Shown here one piece after another: positions 18,938 to 29,500 of a stretch of 64,000 nt of DNA. Every line of letters begins with the position of its first letter. Positions within the stretch are counted from its first letter, which is position 1. Origin of the DNA: Inquilinus limosus DSM 16000. GTDB taxonomy: Bacteria; Pseudomonadota; Alphaproteobacteria; DSM-16000; Inquilinaceae. The position numbers and the translations under genes were made by a program. The stretch lies in the NCBI RefSeq assembly GCF_000423185.1, contig NZ_AUHM01000032.1, positions 1 through 64,000 on the forward strand. Reading direction: 5' to 3'. Below the pieces are notes generated by a model, which was not told the origin of the DNA, did no database searches, and saw nothing but the letters and a program-made list of their open reading frames with translations.

Positions 18938-21631
18938 ATGGCCGCCATCGATTTGAAATCCCTCGTCGGCAAGCTGAACACCCCCTGCCGCCGGGCGCTG
19001 GAAGGCGCGGCCGGGCTGACGCTGTCGCGATCGCAGTTCAACGTCGAGATCGAGCACTGGCTGATCAAGCTGCTGGAGGACGGGCAGAGCGACCTCGTCG
19101 CCTGCCTCAAGCACTACGAGATCGATCCCGGGCGGGTGGCGGGGGAGCTGACCCGGGCGCTGGACCGGCTGAAGACCGGCAACACCCACCCGCCGGCCCT
19201 GTCGCCGTCGCTGGTGTCGCTGGGGCGCGAGGCCTGGCTGCTGGCGACGCTGGAATACGGCGAGGCGCGGATCCGGTCCGGGCACATCCTGGCCGCGCTG
19301 CTGTCGGACGAGACGCTGGGCCAGCACGGCCGCGCGGCGTCGCCGCTGCTGGGCCGGATCCCGCCCGACACGCTGCGCCGCGAGCTGCCGAAGATCACCG
19401 CCGGATCGGCCGAGGACCAGGACGCCGCCGCCGTGCCGAGGATGGACCAGGCCGCCGCGGCGCCGGGCGGCCCCGCGGCCGCGGGCGGCGGCAAGACCGA
19501 GGCCCTGGACCGCTACACCATCGACCTGACCGCGCGGGCGCGGGCCGGCCGCATCGATCCGGTGCTGGGCCGCGACGCCGAGATCCGCCAGGTGATCGAC
19601 ATCCTGACCCGGCGGCGCCAGAACAACCCGATCCTCACCGGCGAGGCCGGCGTCGGCAAGACCGCCGTGGCCGAGGGCTTCGCCCTGCGGATCGCCGCGG
19701 GCGACGTGCCGGAGCCGCTGCGCGACGTCGCCCTGCGCACGCTCGACCTCGGCCTGCTGCAGGCCGGCGCCGGGGTGAAGGGCGAGTTCGAGAACCGGCT
19801 GAAATCGGTGATCGAGGAGGTGCAGGCGAGCCCGCGGCCGATCATCCTGTTCATCGACGAGGCCCACACCCTGATCGGCGCCGGCGGCCAGGCCGGCCAG
19901 GGCGACGCCGCCAACCTGCTGAAGCCGGCCCTGGCGCGCGGCGAGCTGCGCACCATCGCCGCCACCACCTGGGCCGAGTACAAGAAGTATTTCGAGAAGG
20001 ACGCCGCCCTGACCCGCCGGTTCCAGGTGGTGAAGGTGGAGGAGCCGGGCGAGGCCGCGGCGATCGACATGATGCGCGGCATCGTGCCGATGCTGGAGAA
20101 TCACCACAAGGTCCGCATCCTGGACGAGGCGGTGGTCGAGAGCGTGCGGCTGTCGCACCGCTACATCGCCGGCCGCCAGCTTCCCGACAAGTCGGTGAGC
20201 CTGCTGGACACCGCTTGCGCCCGCGTCGCCATGGCCCAGGCCGCGACGCCGGCCGCGCTGGAGGGCTGCCAGCGCCGCATCGAGCGGCTGGACGCCGAGA
20301 TCGCGATCCTGACGCGCGAGCAGGCGACCGGCGGCGACGGCGCGGAGGAGATCGCCGCCCTGCAGGCGCGGCGGGCCGAGACCGAGGCCGAGCTGGCAAC
20401 GCTGCGGCAGCGCTGGGAGCAGGAGCGCGGCCTGGCCGACCGGATCTGCGGCCTGCGCGACCGGATCGAGCGGGCGGAGGGCCTGGCGCCGGCCGCCGAG
20501 CCCGCCGAGGCGGCGGCGCAGGACGCGGGCGCCGAGGATGCCGCGACCCTGCGCACGGATTACGCCGCGGCCCGCGCCGAGCTGGCCGCGCTGCAGGGCG
20601 AGACGCCACTGGTCCCGGTCGAGGTCGACGGCCAGGCGATCGCCGAGGTGGTGGCGAACTGGACCGGCATCCCGGTCGGCCGCATGGTGTCGAACGAGAT
20701 CCGCGCGGTGCTGACGCTGGAGGAGCGGCTGCGCGAGCGGGTGGTCGGGCAGGACCATGCGCTCGACGCCGTCGCCCAGGCGATCCGGACCTCGCGCGCC
20801 AAGCTGACCGACCCGCGCAAGCCGATCGGCGTGTTCATGTTCGTCGGCCCGTCCGGCGTCGGCAAGACCGAGACGGCCCTGGCCCTGGCCGACCTGCTGT
20901 ATGGCGGCGAGCAGAACCTGACCGTGATCAACATGTCGGAGTTCAAGGAGGAGCATAAGGTCTCGCTGCTGCTCGGCTCACCGCCCGGCTATGTCGGCTA
21001 CGGCGAGGGCGGCGTGCTGACCGAGGCGGTGCGGCGGCGACCTTATTCGGTGGTGCTGCTGGACGAGCTGGAGAAGGCCCATCCCGGCGTCCAGGACGTG
21101 TTCTACCAGGTGTTCGACAAAGGCATGCTGCGCGACGGCGAGGGCCGCGACATCGACTTCAAGAACACCGTCATCATCATGACTTCGAACGCCGGCACCG
21201 ACCTGGTCGCCAAGCTCTATGCCGACCCGGACACCGCGCCGGACGCGGCCGGGTTGTCCGCAGCGCTGCGGCCGGAGCTGTTGAAGATCTTCAAACCGGC
21301 CTTCCTCGGCCGGATCTCGGTCATCCCCTACGTCCCGCTGGACGACGAGACGATGCGCAGCATCGTCCGGCTGCAGCTGGACCGGGTGCGGCGGCGGATC
21401 GAGGAGGCCTACGGCGCCCGCTTCACCTATGGCGACGACCTGATCGAGGGGCTGCGGGCCCGCGCGACCGAGAGCGAGAGCGGCGCCCGCACGATCGAGC
21501 AGATCCTGTCGCGCACCGTGCTGCCGGAGCTCGCGGCCCTGTTCCTGGCCCGGATGGCCGAGGGCCAGCCGATCCAGGAAGCGGTCGTCTCCATGGACTC
21601 CGATGGCACGCTGCAATATCGTGTCTCGTAA
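18938..21631 (+). CDS. clpV: ClpV (TssH) sheath-recycling AAA+ ATPase
   Basis: 897 residues. ClpV disassembles contracted sheaths in the cytoplasm. Clp N-terminal repeat domain about 1-160, first AAA domain with Walker A GEAGVGKTAV near residue 234 and Walker B IILFIDEAHT, a middle coiled-coil region (Ala/Glu-rich, about 420-560), second AAA domain with GPSGVGKTET near residue 637 and VVLLDELEKAHP, and the C-terminal ClpB D2-small domain. Both ATPase sites look intact. The start MAAIDLKSLVGKLN matches ClpV rather than ClpB. Confidence 0.97.
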   Translation: MAAIDLKSLVGKLNTPCRRALEGAAGLTLSRSQFNVEIEHWLIKLLEDGQSDLVACLKHYEIDPGRVAGELTRALDRLKTGNTHPPALSPSLVSLGREAWLLATLEYGEARIRSGHILAALLSDETLGQHGRAASPLLGRIPPDTLRRELPKITAGSAEDQDAAAVPRMDQAAAAPGGPAAAGGGKTEALDRYTIDLTARARAGRIDPVLGRDAEIRQVIDILTRRRQNNPILTGEAGVGKTAVAEGFALRIAAGDVPEPLRDVALRTLDLGLLQAGAGVKGEFENRLKSVIEEVQASPRPIILFIDEAHTLIGAGGQAGQGDAANLLKPALARGELRTIAATTWAEYKKYFEKDAALTRRFQVVKVEEPGEAAAIDMMRGIVPMLENHHKVRILDEAVVESVRLSHRYIAGRQLPDKSVSLLDTACARVAMAQAATPAALEGCQRRIERLDAEIAILTREQATGGDGAEEIAALQARRAETEAELATLRQRWEQERGLADRICGLRDRIERAEGLAPAAEPAEAAAQDAGAEDAATLRTDYAAARAELAALQGETPLVPVEVDGQAIAEVVANWTGIPVGRMVSNEIRAVLTLEERLRERVVGQDHALDAVAQAIRTSRAKLTDPRKPIGVFMFVGPSGVGKTETALALADLLYGGEQNLTVINMSEFKEEHKVSLLLGSPPGYVGYGEGGVLTEAVRRRPYSVVLLDELEKAHPGVQDVFYQVFDKGMLRDGEGRDIDFKNTVIIMTSNAGTDLVAKLYADPDTAPDAAGLSAALRPELLKIFKPAFLGRISVIPYVPLDDETMRSIVRLQLDRVRRRIEEAYGARFTYGDDLIEGLRARATESESGARTIEQILSRTVLPELAALFLARMAEGQPIQEAVVSMDSDGTLQYRVS

Positions 21632-21645
21632 CACCGCCAGGACGC

Positions 21646-21665
21646 CCCGCCGCCCTTCCGGCGGG
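21646..21665 (+). terminator. Hairpin between clpV and the FHA gene
   Basis: CCCGCCG / CGGCGGG stem with a six-base loop, 15 bases after the clpV stop. No T-run follows; it may attenuate or process the transcript inside the operon. Confidence 0.35.
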
Positions 21666-21692
21666 CGCAGCCCACATGCGGGCTAGACAGCC

Positions 21693-23090
21693 ATGAAGCT
21701 GATTCTCGACCTCACCTCCGGCGGGCGATCCGCTGCCCGGGATTCCCGCAGCTTCGACCGTTGCGGCCTGACCATCGGCCGCGACGTGGACAATGACTGG
21801 GTGCTGGAGGACGCCTCCCGCTTCCTGTCCAAGAGCCACTGCTTCATCGATTATGTCGATGGGCATTACGTCCTGTTCGACCTGTCGACCAACGGCACCT
21901 TCCTGAACGGCGGCGCCACCCCGATCGGCCGGTCGAACAGCGTCGTCCTGTCGGACGGCGACCGGATCACGCTCGGCGACTACCAGTTCCTGGTGCGGCT
22001 GTCCGGCACGGATGCGCCCGCCGCCAGCCTTTCGATCGACATCGACGACCCGATGGCCTCCCCCTTCGGGGTCGATCCGCAACGCGGATCGATGATGCCG
22101 CCCCCGCCGCCCGGCCCGCCGGGATGGCCGCCGACGCCGGCCCAGCCCGACCCCTTCGCCTTCGAGACCGGCCCCGGCCCGACGGACGCCTGGACCCGCC
22201 CGGCCGAACCGGACCATCTGCCGGCCGAGCAGGTCGCCTTCAGCCCGCCCGCCGCGAAGTTCCAGGAGATCCCGGAGGACTGGGCGGAGGAACCGTCGGC
22301 GCCGCCGGAGCGCGGCCGCGCCCCGGCCCGCCCCATCCCCCGCGACTGGAGCGAGCCGCCCGCGCCGCAGCCCCCGCCGCTGCCGCAGGCGCCGGCCGGG
22401 CCGCCACCGCTGCCGCAGACACCGGTGGCGGTCGAGCCTCCGCCCCTGCCGCCGCCGACACCGCCGGCGCCCACGCCGACGCCCGCCGCCGCGCCCGCGC
22501 CGGCGCAGCAGGGCGACGTCATGCGCATCCTGCTGGAAGCCGCCGGGCTGGACCCGGCCCAGTTCCCGGCCGAGCGCAATGCCGAGCTGGCGGCGATGAT
22601 CGGCCAGATCCTCCGCACCAGCGTGCAGGGGCTGCTGGAGACCTTGAGCGCCCGGTCGGCCCTGAAGAGCGAATTCAGGATCGAGCCGACCGCGATCCGG
22701 CCGCGCAACAACAACCCGCTGAAGTTCTCGGCGACGGCGGTGGAGGCGATGACCGCCATCCTGTCCCCGCCCATGCCCGCCTTCGCCAAGGGTGCCGAGG
22801 CCATCGAGGAAGCCTTCAACGATCTGCGTGGCCACCAGATCGGCACCATCGGCGGGATGGAGCGGGCCCTGCAGCATCTGCTGGACAGCGTGTCGCCCGA
22901 AGCCGTGGAGCAGAGCCTGGGCGCCGGCGGCGGGCTCGGCGCGATGCTCCCAGGCGGCCGCAAGGCGCGGCTGTGGGACGCCTATGTCGAGCTGCATCGG
23001 CGCCTGTCGGAGCGCGCCTCGGAGAATGTCCGCGACCTGTTCGGCCGGTCCTTCGCCGAAGGATACGAACGGCGGAAGGACCGTCTGTAG
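21693..23090 (+). CDS. tagH: FHA-domain T6SS regulator (TagH/Fha1/ImpI)
   Basis: 465 residues. N-terminal forkhead-associated domain (about 1-105): LTIGRDVDNDWVLEDASRFLSKSHCFI has the conserved GR and S-x-x-H residues, and STNGTFLNGG is the NG motif that reads phosphothreonine. A long Pro/Ala-rich linker (about 145-270) joins it to a C-terminal TagH domain (about 275-460; FRIEPTAIRPRNNNPLKFS, VEQSLG, LWDAYVELHRRL). In P. aeruginosa Fha1 is the phosphorylation target of PpkA and triggers assembly; kinase and phosphatase genes lie 8-10 kb downstream here. Mechanism in this organism is inferred. Confidence 0.93.
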   Translation: MKLILDLTSGGRSAARDSRSFDRCGLTIGRDVDNDWVLEDASRFLSKSHCFIDYVDGHYVLFDLSTNGTFLNGGATPIGRSNSVVLSDGDRITLGDYQFLVRLSGTDAPAASLSIDIDDPMASPFGVDPQRGSMMPPPPPGPPGWPPTPAQPDPFAFETGPGPTDAWTRPAEPDHLPAEQVAFSPPAAKFQEIPEDWAEEPSAPPERGRAPARPIPRDWSEPPAPQPPPLPQAPAGPPPLPQTPVAVEPPPLPPPTPPAPTPTPAAAPAPAQQGDVMRILLEAAGLDPAQFPAERNAELAAMIGQILRTSVQGLLETLSARSALKSEFRIEPTAIRPRNNNPLKFSATAVEAMTAILSPPMPAFAKGAEAIEEAFNDLRGHQIGTIGGMERALQHLLDSVSPEAVEQSLGAGGGLGAMLPGGRKARLWDAYVELHRRLSERASENVRDLFGRSFAEGYERRKDRL

Positions 23091-23092
23091 AT

Positions 23093-23117
23093 GGCGGGCC
23101 GCTGGACCCGGCCCGCC
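23093..23117 (+). terminator. Hairpin after tagH
   Basis: GGCGGGCC / GGCCCGCC eight-base stem with a nine-base loop, immediately after the tagH stop. With the palindromes downstream it suggests tssJ onward may be a separate transcription unit. Confidence 0.45.
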
Positions 23118-23240
23118 GGAAATGGCTAGGAGCAATGGCCTAGATAGGAATATTCCAGGGTGGCGCTTTCTCGCCACGATCCGGATCTAGACTCGGACCG
23201 TGGGCGCCGGAGCCGCATATCGCCGGTTGGGGGTGGAATC
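23118..23240 (+). promoter_or_regulatory. Palindrome-rich spacer before tssJ
   Basis: A short spacer with three dyads: perfect 10-mer GGAATATTCC at 23147-23156, a GTGGCG/CGCCAC hairpin at 23160-23177 and perfect 10-mer GATCCGGATC at 23178-23187. It is more AT-rich than the flanking genes. This is the best place for an internal promoter and operator driving tssJKLM and the phosphorylation genes; no clear sigma-70 boxes are seen. Confidence 0.4.
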
Positions 23241-23735
23241 ATGAAGGGATCGGGACTCATCATCGCCGCGCTGTCCGCGCTCGTCTTGTCCGGCTGCGCC
23301 ACCGCCAAGGCGATCGGCGATGCCGTCGACAGCACGCTGGGAACCGCGCCGGGCAGCACCCCGGTGACGGTCGCGGCCGCCCCCAGCGCCAATCCGGACG
23401 CCTCCGGCCGCCCCTCGCCGATCCAGGTGCAGATCTACCAGCTGCGGTCCGGCGCGGCGCTGGAGCAGGCCGACTACTTCAAACTGGCGGAGAACCCGCA
23501 GGCGGCGCTGGGCGAGTCGCTGGTCGGCAGCGAGCAGACCGTGGTGGCGCCCGGCAAGAGCCAGACCCTGTCGCTGAAGCTGGATCCCGCCACGCGGCTG
23601 ATCGGCGTGGCTGCGGGCTTCCGCGACATCGACCGCGCCCGCTGGCGCGCCATGGCCCCCGTCGATCCCGACAGCAGCGATCCGATCAGGATCTCGGTCG
23701 GGGCCGCGGATGTGTCGGTCAAGGTCGAGGATTAG
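23241..23735 (+). CDS. tssJ: TssJ outer-membrane lipoprotein
   Basis: 164 residues. TssJ anchors the TssJLM membrane complex to the outer membrane. Signal sequence with lipobox LSGC, then a beta-sandwich domain with the family phrases IQVQIYQLRSGAALEQADYF, broken as VQIYQLRSGAALEQADYF, LVGSEQTVVAPGKSQ and LIGVAAGFRDIDRARWRAM. ATG 23241 chosen because the lipobox then sits about 19 residues in; GGGGGTGG lies eight bases upstream. tssK follows after six bases. Confidence 0.93.
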   Translation: MKGSGLIIAALSALVLSGCATAKAIGDAVDSTLGTAPGSTPVTVAAAPSANPDASGRPSPIQVQIYQLRSGAALEQADYFKLAENPQAALGESLVGSEQTVVAPGKSQTLSLKLDPATRLIGVAAGFRDIDRARWRAMAPVDPDSSDPIRISVGAADVSVKVED

Positions 23736-23741
23736 GGCGCG

Positions 23742-25082
23742 ATGGCCTGGGACAACAAGGTCGTCTGGTCGGAGGGCATGTTCCTCCGCACCCATCACTT
23801 CCAGCAGTTCGACCGCTATGTCGAGAAGCTGGTCCGCGCCCGCATCGCCGGCCTGCTGCCCCATGGCTGGGGCATCGGCGCCCTGGCCATCAATCGCGAG
23901 CTGCTGACCACCGGGAAGTTCGCGATCAGCGCGGTGCACGGCGTGCTCGAGGACGGCACCCCCTTCGCGGTGCCGGAGGATGTCGATCACCCGGCGCCCC
24001 TGACCGTCCCGGAAGGCACGAAGAACGCGATCGTCTACCTGGCCGTCCCGGTGCGCCAGCCCGGCCACCCGGACATCGACCATGACGATGCCAACGCCAC
24101 CGCGCGCTATGCGACCGTCGACTTCGAGGCCACCGACGCCAACGCCTTCTCCCCGGCTGTGGCGTCGCTGCAGGTCGCGCGCCTCAAGCTGCGCTACCTG
24201 CTCGAGACCGACGACCGGTCCGGCTATGTCTGCCTCGGGATCGCCCGCGTCGTCGAGGTCCGCGCCGACCGGTCGGTGGTGCTGGACGACAAGTACATCC
24301 CGCCCAGCCTGGCCTGCGACGCCTCGCCCGCCCTGGCGGGGTTCGTGTCCGAGATCCTCGGCCTGCTGCATCACCGGGGCGAGGCGCTGGCCGGCCGAGT
24401 CAACGCCTCCGGCACCCGCGGCGTCGCCGAGATCGCCGACTTCCTGCTGCTGCAGCTGGTCAACCGGGCCGAGCCGCTGTTCGCCCATTTCGCGGTGACG
24501 CCCGGGATCCACCCCGAGCGGCTGTACGCCACGATGCTGGAGCTGGCGGGCGAGATCGCCACCTTCACCGGCCGGGACAAGCGGCCGGTCGCCTTCCCGC
24601 CCTATCGCCACGACGACCTGCAGCGCTGCTTCCAGGCGGTGATGATCGAGCTGCGCCAGGCCCTGTCGGCCGTGCTGGAGCAGAGCGCGATCCCGATCCC
24701 GCTGGAGGAGCGCCGCTACGGCATCCGCGTCGCGCCGATCCACGACCGCGCGCTGCTGGACCAGGCCGCCTTCGTCCTGGCGGTCAAGGCCGATGCGCCA
24801 GCCGAGGCGGTGCGCCGCCACTTCCCGTCCCAGATCAAGATCGGCCCGGTGGAGCAGATCCGGAACCTGGTGAACGCCGCCCTCCCGGGTGTGACCATCC
24901 GGCCGCTGCCGGTGGCGCCCCGGCAGCTGCCCTATCATCCGGGGGCGATCTACTTCGAGATGGACCGGAACAGCCGCTACTGGGAAGAGCTGAAGACGTC
25001 CGGCGGCATGGCCGTCCATGTCGCGGGCGAGTTCCCGAACCTCCAGCTCGAATGCTGGGCGATCAAGGCACCGCAGGGATAG
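23742..25082 (+). CDS. tssK: TssK baseplate-membrane complex connector
   Basis: 446 residues (VasE/ImpJ), linking the baseplate to the TssL/TssM complex. The N-terminal signature NKVVWSEGMFLRTHHFQQFDRY is visible in part (VVWSEGMFLRTHHFQQFDRY), followed by LPHGWGIGALAINRELLTTG; the C-terminal receptor-binding part contains YHPGAIYFEMDRNSRYW. Standard length. Starts six bases after tssJ and ends four bases before tssL. Confidence 0.96.
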   Translation: MAWDNKVVWSEGMFLRTHHFQQFDRYVEKLVRARIAGLLPHGWGIGALAINRELLTTGKFAISAVHGVLEDGTPFAVPEDVDHPAPLTVPEGTKNAIVYLAVPVRQPGHPDIDHDDANATARYATVDFEATDANAFSPAVASLQVARLKLRYLLETDDRSGYVCLGIARVVEVRADRSVVLDDKYIPPSLACDASPALAGFVSEILGLLHHRGEALAGRVNASGTRGVAEIADFLLLQLVNRAEPLFAHFAVTPGIHPERLYATMLELAGEIATFTGRDKRPVAFPPYRHDDLQRCFQAVMIELRQALSAVLEQSAIPIPLEERRYGIRVAPIHDRALLDQAAFVLAVKADAPAEAVRRHFPSQIKIGPVEQIRNLVNAALPGVTIRPLPVAPRQLPYHPGAIYFEMDRNSRYWEELKTSGGMAVHVAGEFPNLQLECWAIKAPQG

Positions 25083-25086
25083 GCCC

Positions 25087-26496
25087 ATGGTGGACGACGA
25101 TCCCTTTGCCGATCCGAAGGACAATGATCGCACGGTGATCCGGCCGCGCCCCGGCGGGCCGCGCCCGGCGGCGGTGGTCAGCGGCAAGGGGCCGGCAGGG
25201 GAAGGCGAGCCGACGCAGACGCCGCGCCCGGCCGGGCCGCGCCCGCGCCTGGCCGCCGGGCTGGCGGAGGACGTCCTGTCCGGGGCGGTGCCGATCGCCC
25301 CGACCGGGGTCAACGCCGTGGTGCAGGCCGCGACGCCGCTGCTGGCGCTGGCGGTGCGGCTGAAGAACCGGGCGGTGCACCGCGACGTGCAGCTGCTGCG
25401 CGAACGGGTGGTGTCCGAGATCCGAGCCTTCGAGCGCAACGCCCTGGCCGCCGGCGCCACCGCCGACGCCATCCGCGCCGCCCGCTACGGCCTGTGCGCC
25501 ACCATCGACGACCTGGTCCTCAACACGCCCTGGGGCAGCCAGAGCCTGTGGACCAAGCAGTCCATGGTCTCGACCTTCTACAACGAGACCTGGGGCGGCG
25601 AGCGCTTCTTCGACATCCTCGACCATCTGATGAAGGATCCGGAGCGGACGCTCGACATCCTCGAGCTCTATTACGTCTGCCTCGCCCTGGGCTTCGAAGG
25701 CCGGTACCGGGTGGAGGGCCGCGGGCCGGCGCGGCTGGCCGAGATCCGCGATTCCCTCTACCGCGCCATCCACCGCCGGCGCGGCGAGCGGGAATCCGCC
25801 CTGTCGCCGCACTGGACCGGGGTCTCGTCGGAGCGCCGCAAGCTCGGGCGCCTCGTCCCGCTCTGGGTGATCGGGGCCGCCACCGCGGTAATCCTGCTGG
25901 CCGCGTTCTTCGGCTTCCAGTGGTTCCTGAACGCCGCGGTGGAGCCGGCGATGGCCGCCACCGCCCAGCTGCCGCCGACCGGGCCGGTGGTGATCGAGCG
26001 GCCGGCCCCGATCGAGAAGCCGCCGCCTCAGGTCGTGGTGGTCAAGGAGACCTCCGGCGGCCGGCTCAAGCGTTTCCTGGAACCGGAGATCCGCGAAGGC
26101 CTCGTCTCGGTGGAGGAGGATGCGCAGTCGGTCCGCGTGCGGATCAGCGGCAACGGCCTGTTCGCCTCCGCCAGCGATTCGGTGATGCCGGAGCGGATGG
26201 CGGTCCTGACCCGGATCGGCAACGCGCTGAAGGAGGAGCCCGGACAGGTCGTGATCGAGGGCCACACCGACAACCAGCCGATCCGCACCCTGCGCTTCCC
26301 GTCGAACTGGCAGCTGTCCCAGGCGCGGGCGGAATCGGTGCGCAAGATCCTCGACGGCATCGTCCAGGAGGATTCCCGCTTCTCGGTCGAGGCCAAGGCC
26401 GACACCGTGCCGCTGGCCGCCAACGACAGCGCCGACGGCCGGGCCCGGAACCGGCGCATCGAGGTGGTCCTCCTGAAGCCGCAGAGCGGCGGCTGA
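25087..26496 (+). CDS. tssL: TssL membrane protein with C-terminal OmpA domain
   Basis: 469 residues. TssL (DotU/ImpK) is an inner-membrane part of the TssJLM complex. After a Pro-rich head, the DotU domain spans about residues 55-255 (AATPLLALAVRLKN, CATIDDLVLNTPWG, YNETWGGERFFDIL, YYVCLALGFEGRYRVEGRG), a single membrane helix at about 260-280 (LWVIGAATAVILLAAFFGFQW) and a periplasmic OmpA-like peptidoglycan-binding domain at about 345-465 with VVIEGHTDNQPI and LSQARAESVRKIL. This extended, wall-binding form of TssL removes the need for a separate TagL. Confidence 0.96.
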   Translation: MVDDDPFADPKDNDRTVIRPRPGGPRPAAVVSGKGPAGEGEPTQTPRPAGPRPRLAAGLAEDVLSGAVPIAPTGVNAVVQAATPLLALAVRLKNRAVHRDVQLLRERVVSEIRAFERNALAAGATADAIRAARYGLCATIDDLVLNTPWGSQSLWTKQSMVSTFYNETWGGERFFDILDHLMKDPERTLDILELYYVCLALGFEGRYRVEGRGPARLAEIRDSLYRAIHRRRGERESALSPHWTGVSSERRKLGRLVPLWVIGAATAVILLAAFFGFQWFLNAAVEPAMAATAQLPPTGPVVIERPAPIEKPPPQVVVVKETSGGRLKRFLEPEIREGLVSVEEDAQSVRVRISGNGLFASASDSVMPERMAVLTRIGNALKEEPGQVVIEGHTDNQPIRTLRFPSNWQLSQARAESVRKILDGIVQEDSRFSVEAKADTVPLAANDSADGRARNRRIEVVLLKPQSGG

Positions 26497-26519
26497 CCCG
26501 GACGGAACGATAAGAGCCG

Positions 26520-29500
26520 ATGCGAAATATCCTCTCCGTCCTGACCGCCCGCTGGTTCGTCACGCTGATCGGCGTGCTGCTGCTCGCGACCATCGTCTGG
26601 TTCGTCGGGCCGCTGATCGCCGTGGCCGAGGTCCGCCCGTTGGAGGAGGCGCTGATCCGGGTCGTGGTGATCGCCGCGATGCTGGTGATCTGGGCCTTCG
26701 CCATCGCCTGGTCGATCGTGCGCAGCCGCAGCGCCAATGCGAAGCTGGTCGACGACATGGCGGCGGCGCAGGCCGCCGACACCGGCGGCGCGGCCGAGGA
26801 GGAGATCGAGACCATCCGCGGCCGGCTGGCCGAGGCGATGACGGTCCTGCGCAGCACCCGCCTGGGGCGCAAGGGCAGCCGACGGTGGCTGTACGAGCTG
26901 CCCTGGTACATCCTGATCGGCCCGCCGGGGGCCGGCAAGACGACGGCGCTGGTGAACTCCGGCCTCGACTTCCCGCTCGCCGACCGCACCGGGCAGAGCC
27001 GCGACGCGCTCCGCGGCATCGGCGGCACCCGCAACTGCGACTGGTGGTTCACCAACGAGGCGGTGCTGATCGACACCGCCGGCCGCTACACCACCCAGGA
27101 CAGCCATGCGGCGCAGGACGCCGCGGCGTGGAAGGGGTTCCTGGCCCTCCTGAAGCGCAACCGGCCGCGGCAGCCGATCAACGGCGCGCTGGTCTGCGTC
27201 AGCCTCTCCGACATCGCGCTGATGCCGGAGAGCGAGCGGTCGGCCCATGCCCGGGCCGTGCGCCAGCGCCTGCAGGAGCTGACGGACGAGCTCGGGGTCC
27301 GCTTCCCGGTCTATGTGCTGTTCACCAAGGCCGACCTGCTGGCCGGCTTCGCCGAGTTCTTCGACGATCTGGGCCGGGAGGAGCGCGAGCAGGTCTGGGG
27401 CACCTCCTTCGCCTTCGACGACGGCAAGGGCGAGCAGGGCGTGGTCCAGAACTTCCTGCGCGAGTTCGACCTGCTGGTCGACCGGCTGAACGACCGCGTG
27501 ATCCGGCGACTGCACCAGGAACCCGACATCCGCAACCGCAGCCTGATCTACGGCTTCCCGGCCCAGGTCGCCTCGCTGCGCGAGCCACTGCAGGAATTCC
27601 TGACCGAGGCGTTCCGGCCGAACCGCTACGACACGCGGCCGCTGCTGCGCGGCGCCTATCTCACCAGCGGCACCCAGGAGGGGACGCCGTTCGACCGGCT
27701 GATGGGCGCCATGGCCCAGTCCTTCGGGCTGGACCGGCAGCAGATGGCGCCGGCGCAGGGCCGCGGCCGCAGCTATTTCCTGACCGACCTGCTGCGCCGC
27801 GTGATCTTCGCCGAGGCCCATGTCGTCTCGACCAATCCGCGGCTGGAACGGCGGCTGCGCTGGGTCCGCTGGGGCGCCGTGGCCGCCGCGCTGGTCGCGA
27901 TCGTGGCCGGCGTCACCGCCTGGAGCGTCAGCTACCTCGGCAACCGCGCGCTGATCGCCTCGGTCACCGACGGTCTGCAGGACTACGCCGGCAAGCTCGG
28001 CGACGCCAAGGGGCCGGTCCGCGATTCCGACCTGCGCCCGATCCTGCCGGCGCTGGACGCGCTGCGTGCGGTCCCGACCGGCTATGCGCATCGGGACGAG
28101 GACGTGCCGCTGGCGATGCAGTTCGGCCTGTACCAGGGCGATACCCTGTCCCAGGGCACGGTGCAGGGCTACCGGCATGCCCTGAGCAGCCTGCTGCTGC
28201 CGCGGCTGGTGCTGCGGTTGGAGGAGATCCTGCGCCGCGTCGACCAGCCGTCGGACCTCGCCTATGTCGCACTGAAGACCTATCTGATGCTGGGCGGCAA
28301 GGCCCCCGGTCTCGACCGCGACACGGTCCTGGACTGGCTCAAGGTCGATCTGGCGCAGCGCTATCCGGGCGCGCAGAACGCGGCCCTGCGCGGCGCCGTC
28401 GCCGCCCATGCCGGCGCCATGCTGGAACGGCCGCTGGCCGGCATCGACATCGACGGCAAGCTGGTCGAGCGGGTGCGGACGGTGATCGCGGCGACCCCGC
28501 CCGCCCAGCGCGCCTACATGCTGCTGACCGCGGGTCCGGCGGTGCAGTCCCTGCCGCTCTGGACGGTGACCGACAATGCCGGCCCCGAGGCGGCGCGGGT
28601 CCTGGCCCGGCCGTCCGGCCGCGGCCTGGGCGAAGGCGTGCCGGGCCTGTTCACCTATCGCGGCTTCCACGAAACCGTCCTGCCCGGCATCGAGGAGGCG
28701 GCGCGGCTGGTGGCGTCGGAGCGCTGGGTGGTCGATCCCCAGGCCCCGGCCGAAGCGGCCGACGATGCCGCGACGGCGAGGATCGCCAGCGATGCGCTGC
28801 AGCTCTACTACAACGACTACATCTCGGCCTGGAACGCGCTGCTGGCCGACATCCGGATCGTCGATTTCGAGAGCCCGGCGCATGCGGTCGAGACCCTGAA
28901 CATCCTGTCGGGCCCCAGCTCGCCGCTCGCGGCGCTGCTGCGCGGGGCGGCGAAGGAGACGACGCTCACCGCCCCGCCCGCCGGGGAAGCGGCGCCGGGC
29001 GGCCAGGAGATGACCGAGGCGCAGAAGCAGGCGGCGAACACCGCCGGCGCCCAGGCCGAGGCCGCGGCGCAGACCCGGCTGGGGACCGGGGGCCGGCTGG
29101 CGGCGATGCTGGCCCAGGATTATCTCCGCACCCGGCTCGGCGGCGCCGGCGACGCGGGCGACGCCCCGCCGCCGGGAGCCTATGTCGACGAACGGTTCCG
29201 CGACTTGCACGCCTTCGTCCAGGGGCCGAGCGGCGGCCCCTCCCCGCTCGACGACATGATCCGGACCCTGGCCGACGTCTACCGCCAGATGAACCGCAGC
29301 GTGATGACGCCGGGCGCCGGCGGCGCCGCGGCCAATGCCGAGCTGGCGGCGCTGGCGCAGCAGCTGACCGCCTCCGCCGGGCGGGCGCCGGAGGCGATGC
29401 GCGGCTGGGCGGACCAGATCGCGAAGGCCACGTCCAACGTCACCATCGGCGGGGCCCGGCAGGGGCTGAACGCCGACTGGAACACCACCGGCCGGCCGCT

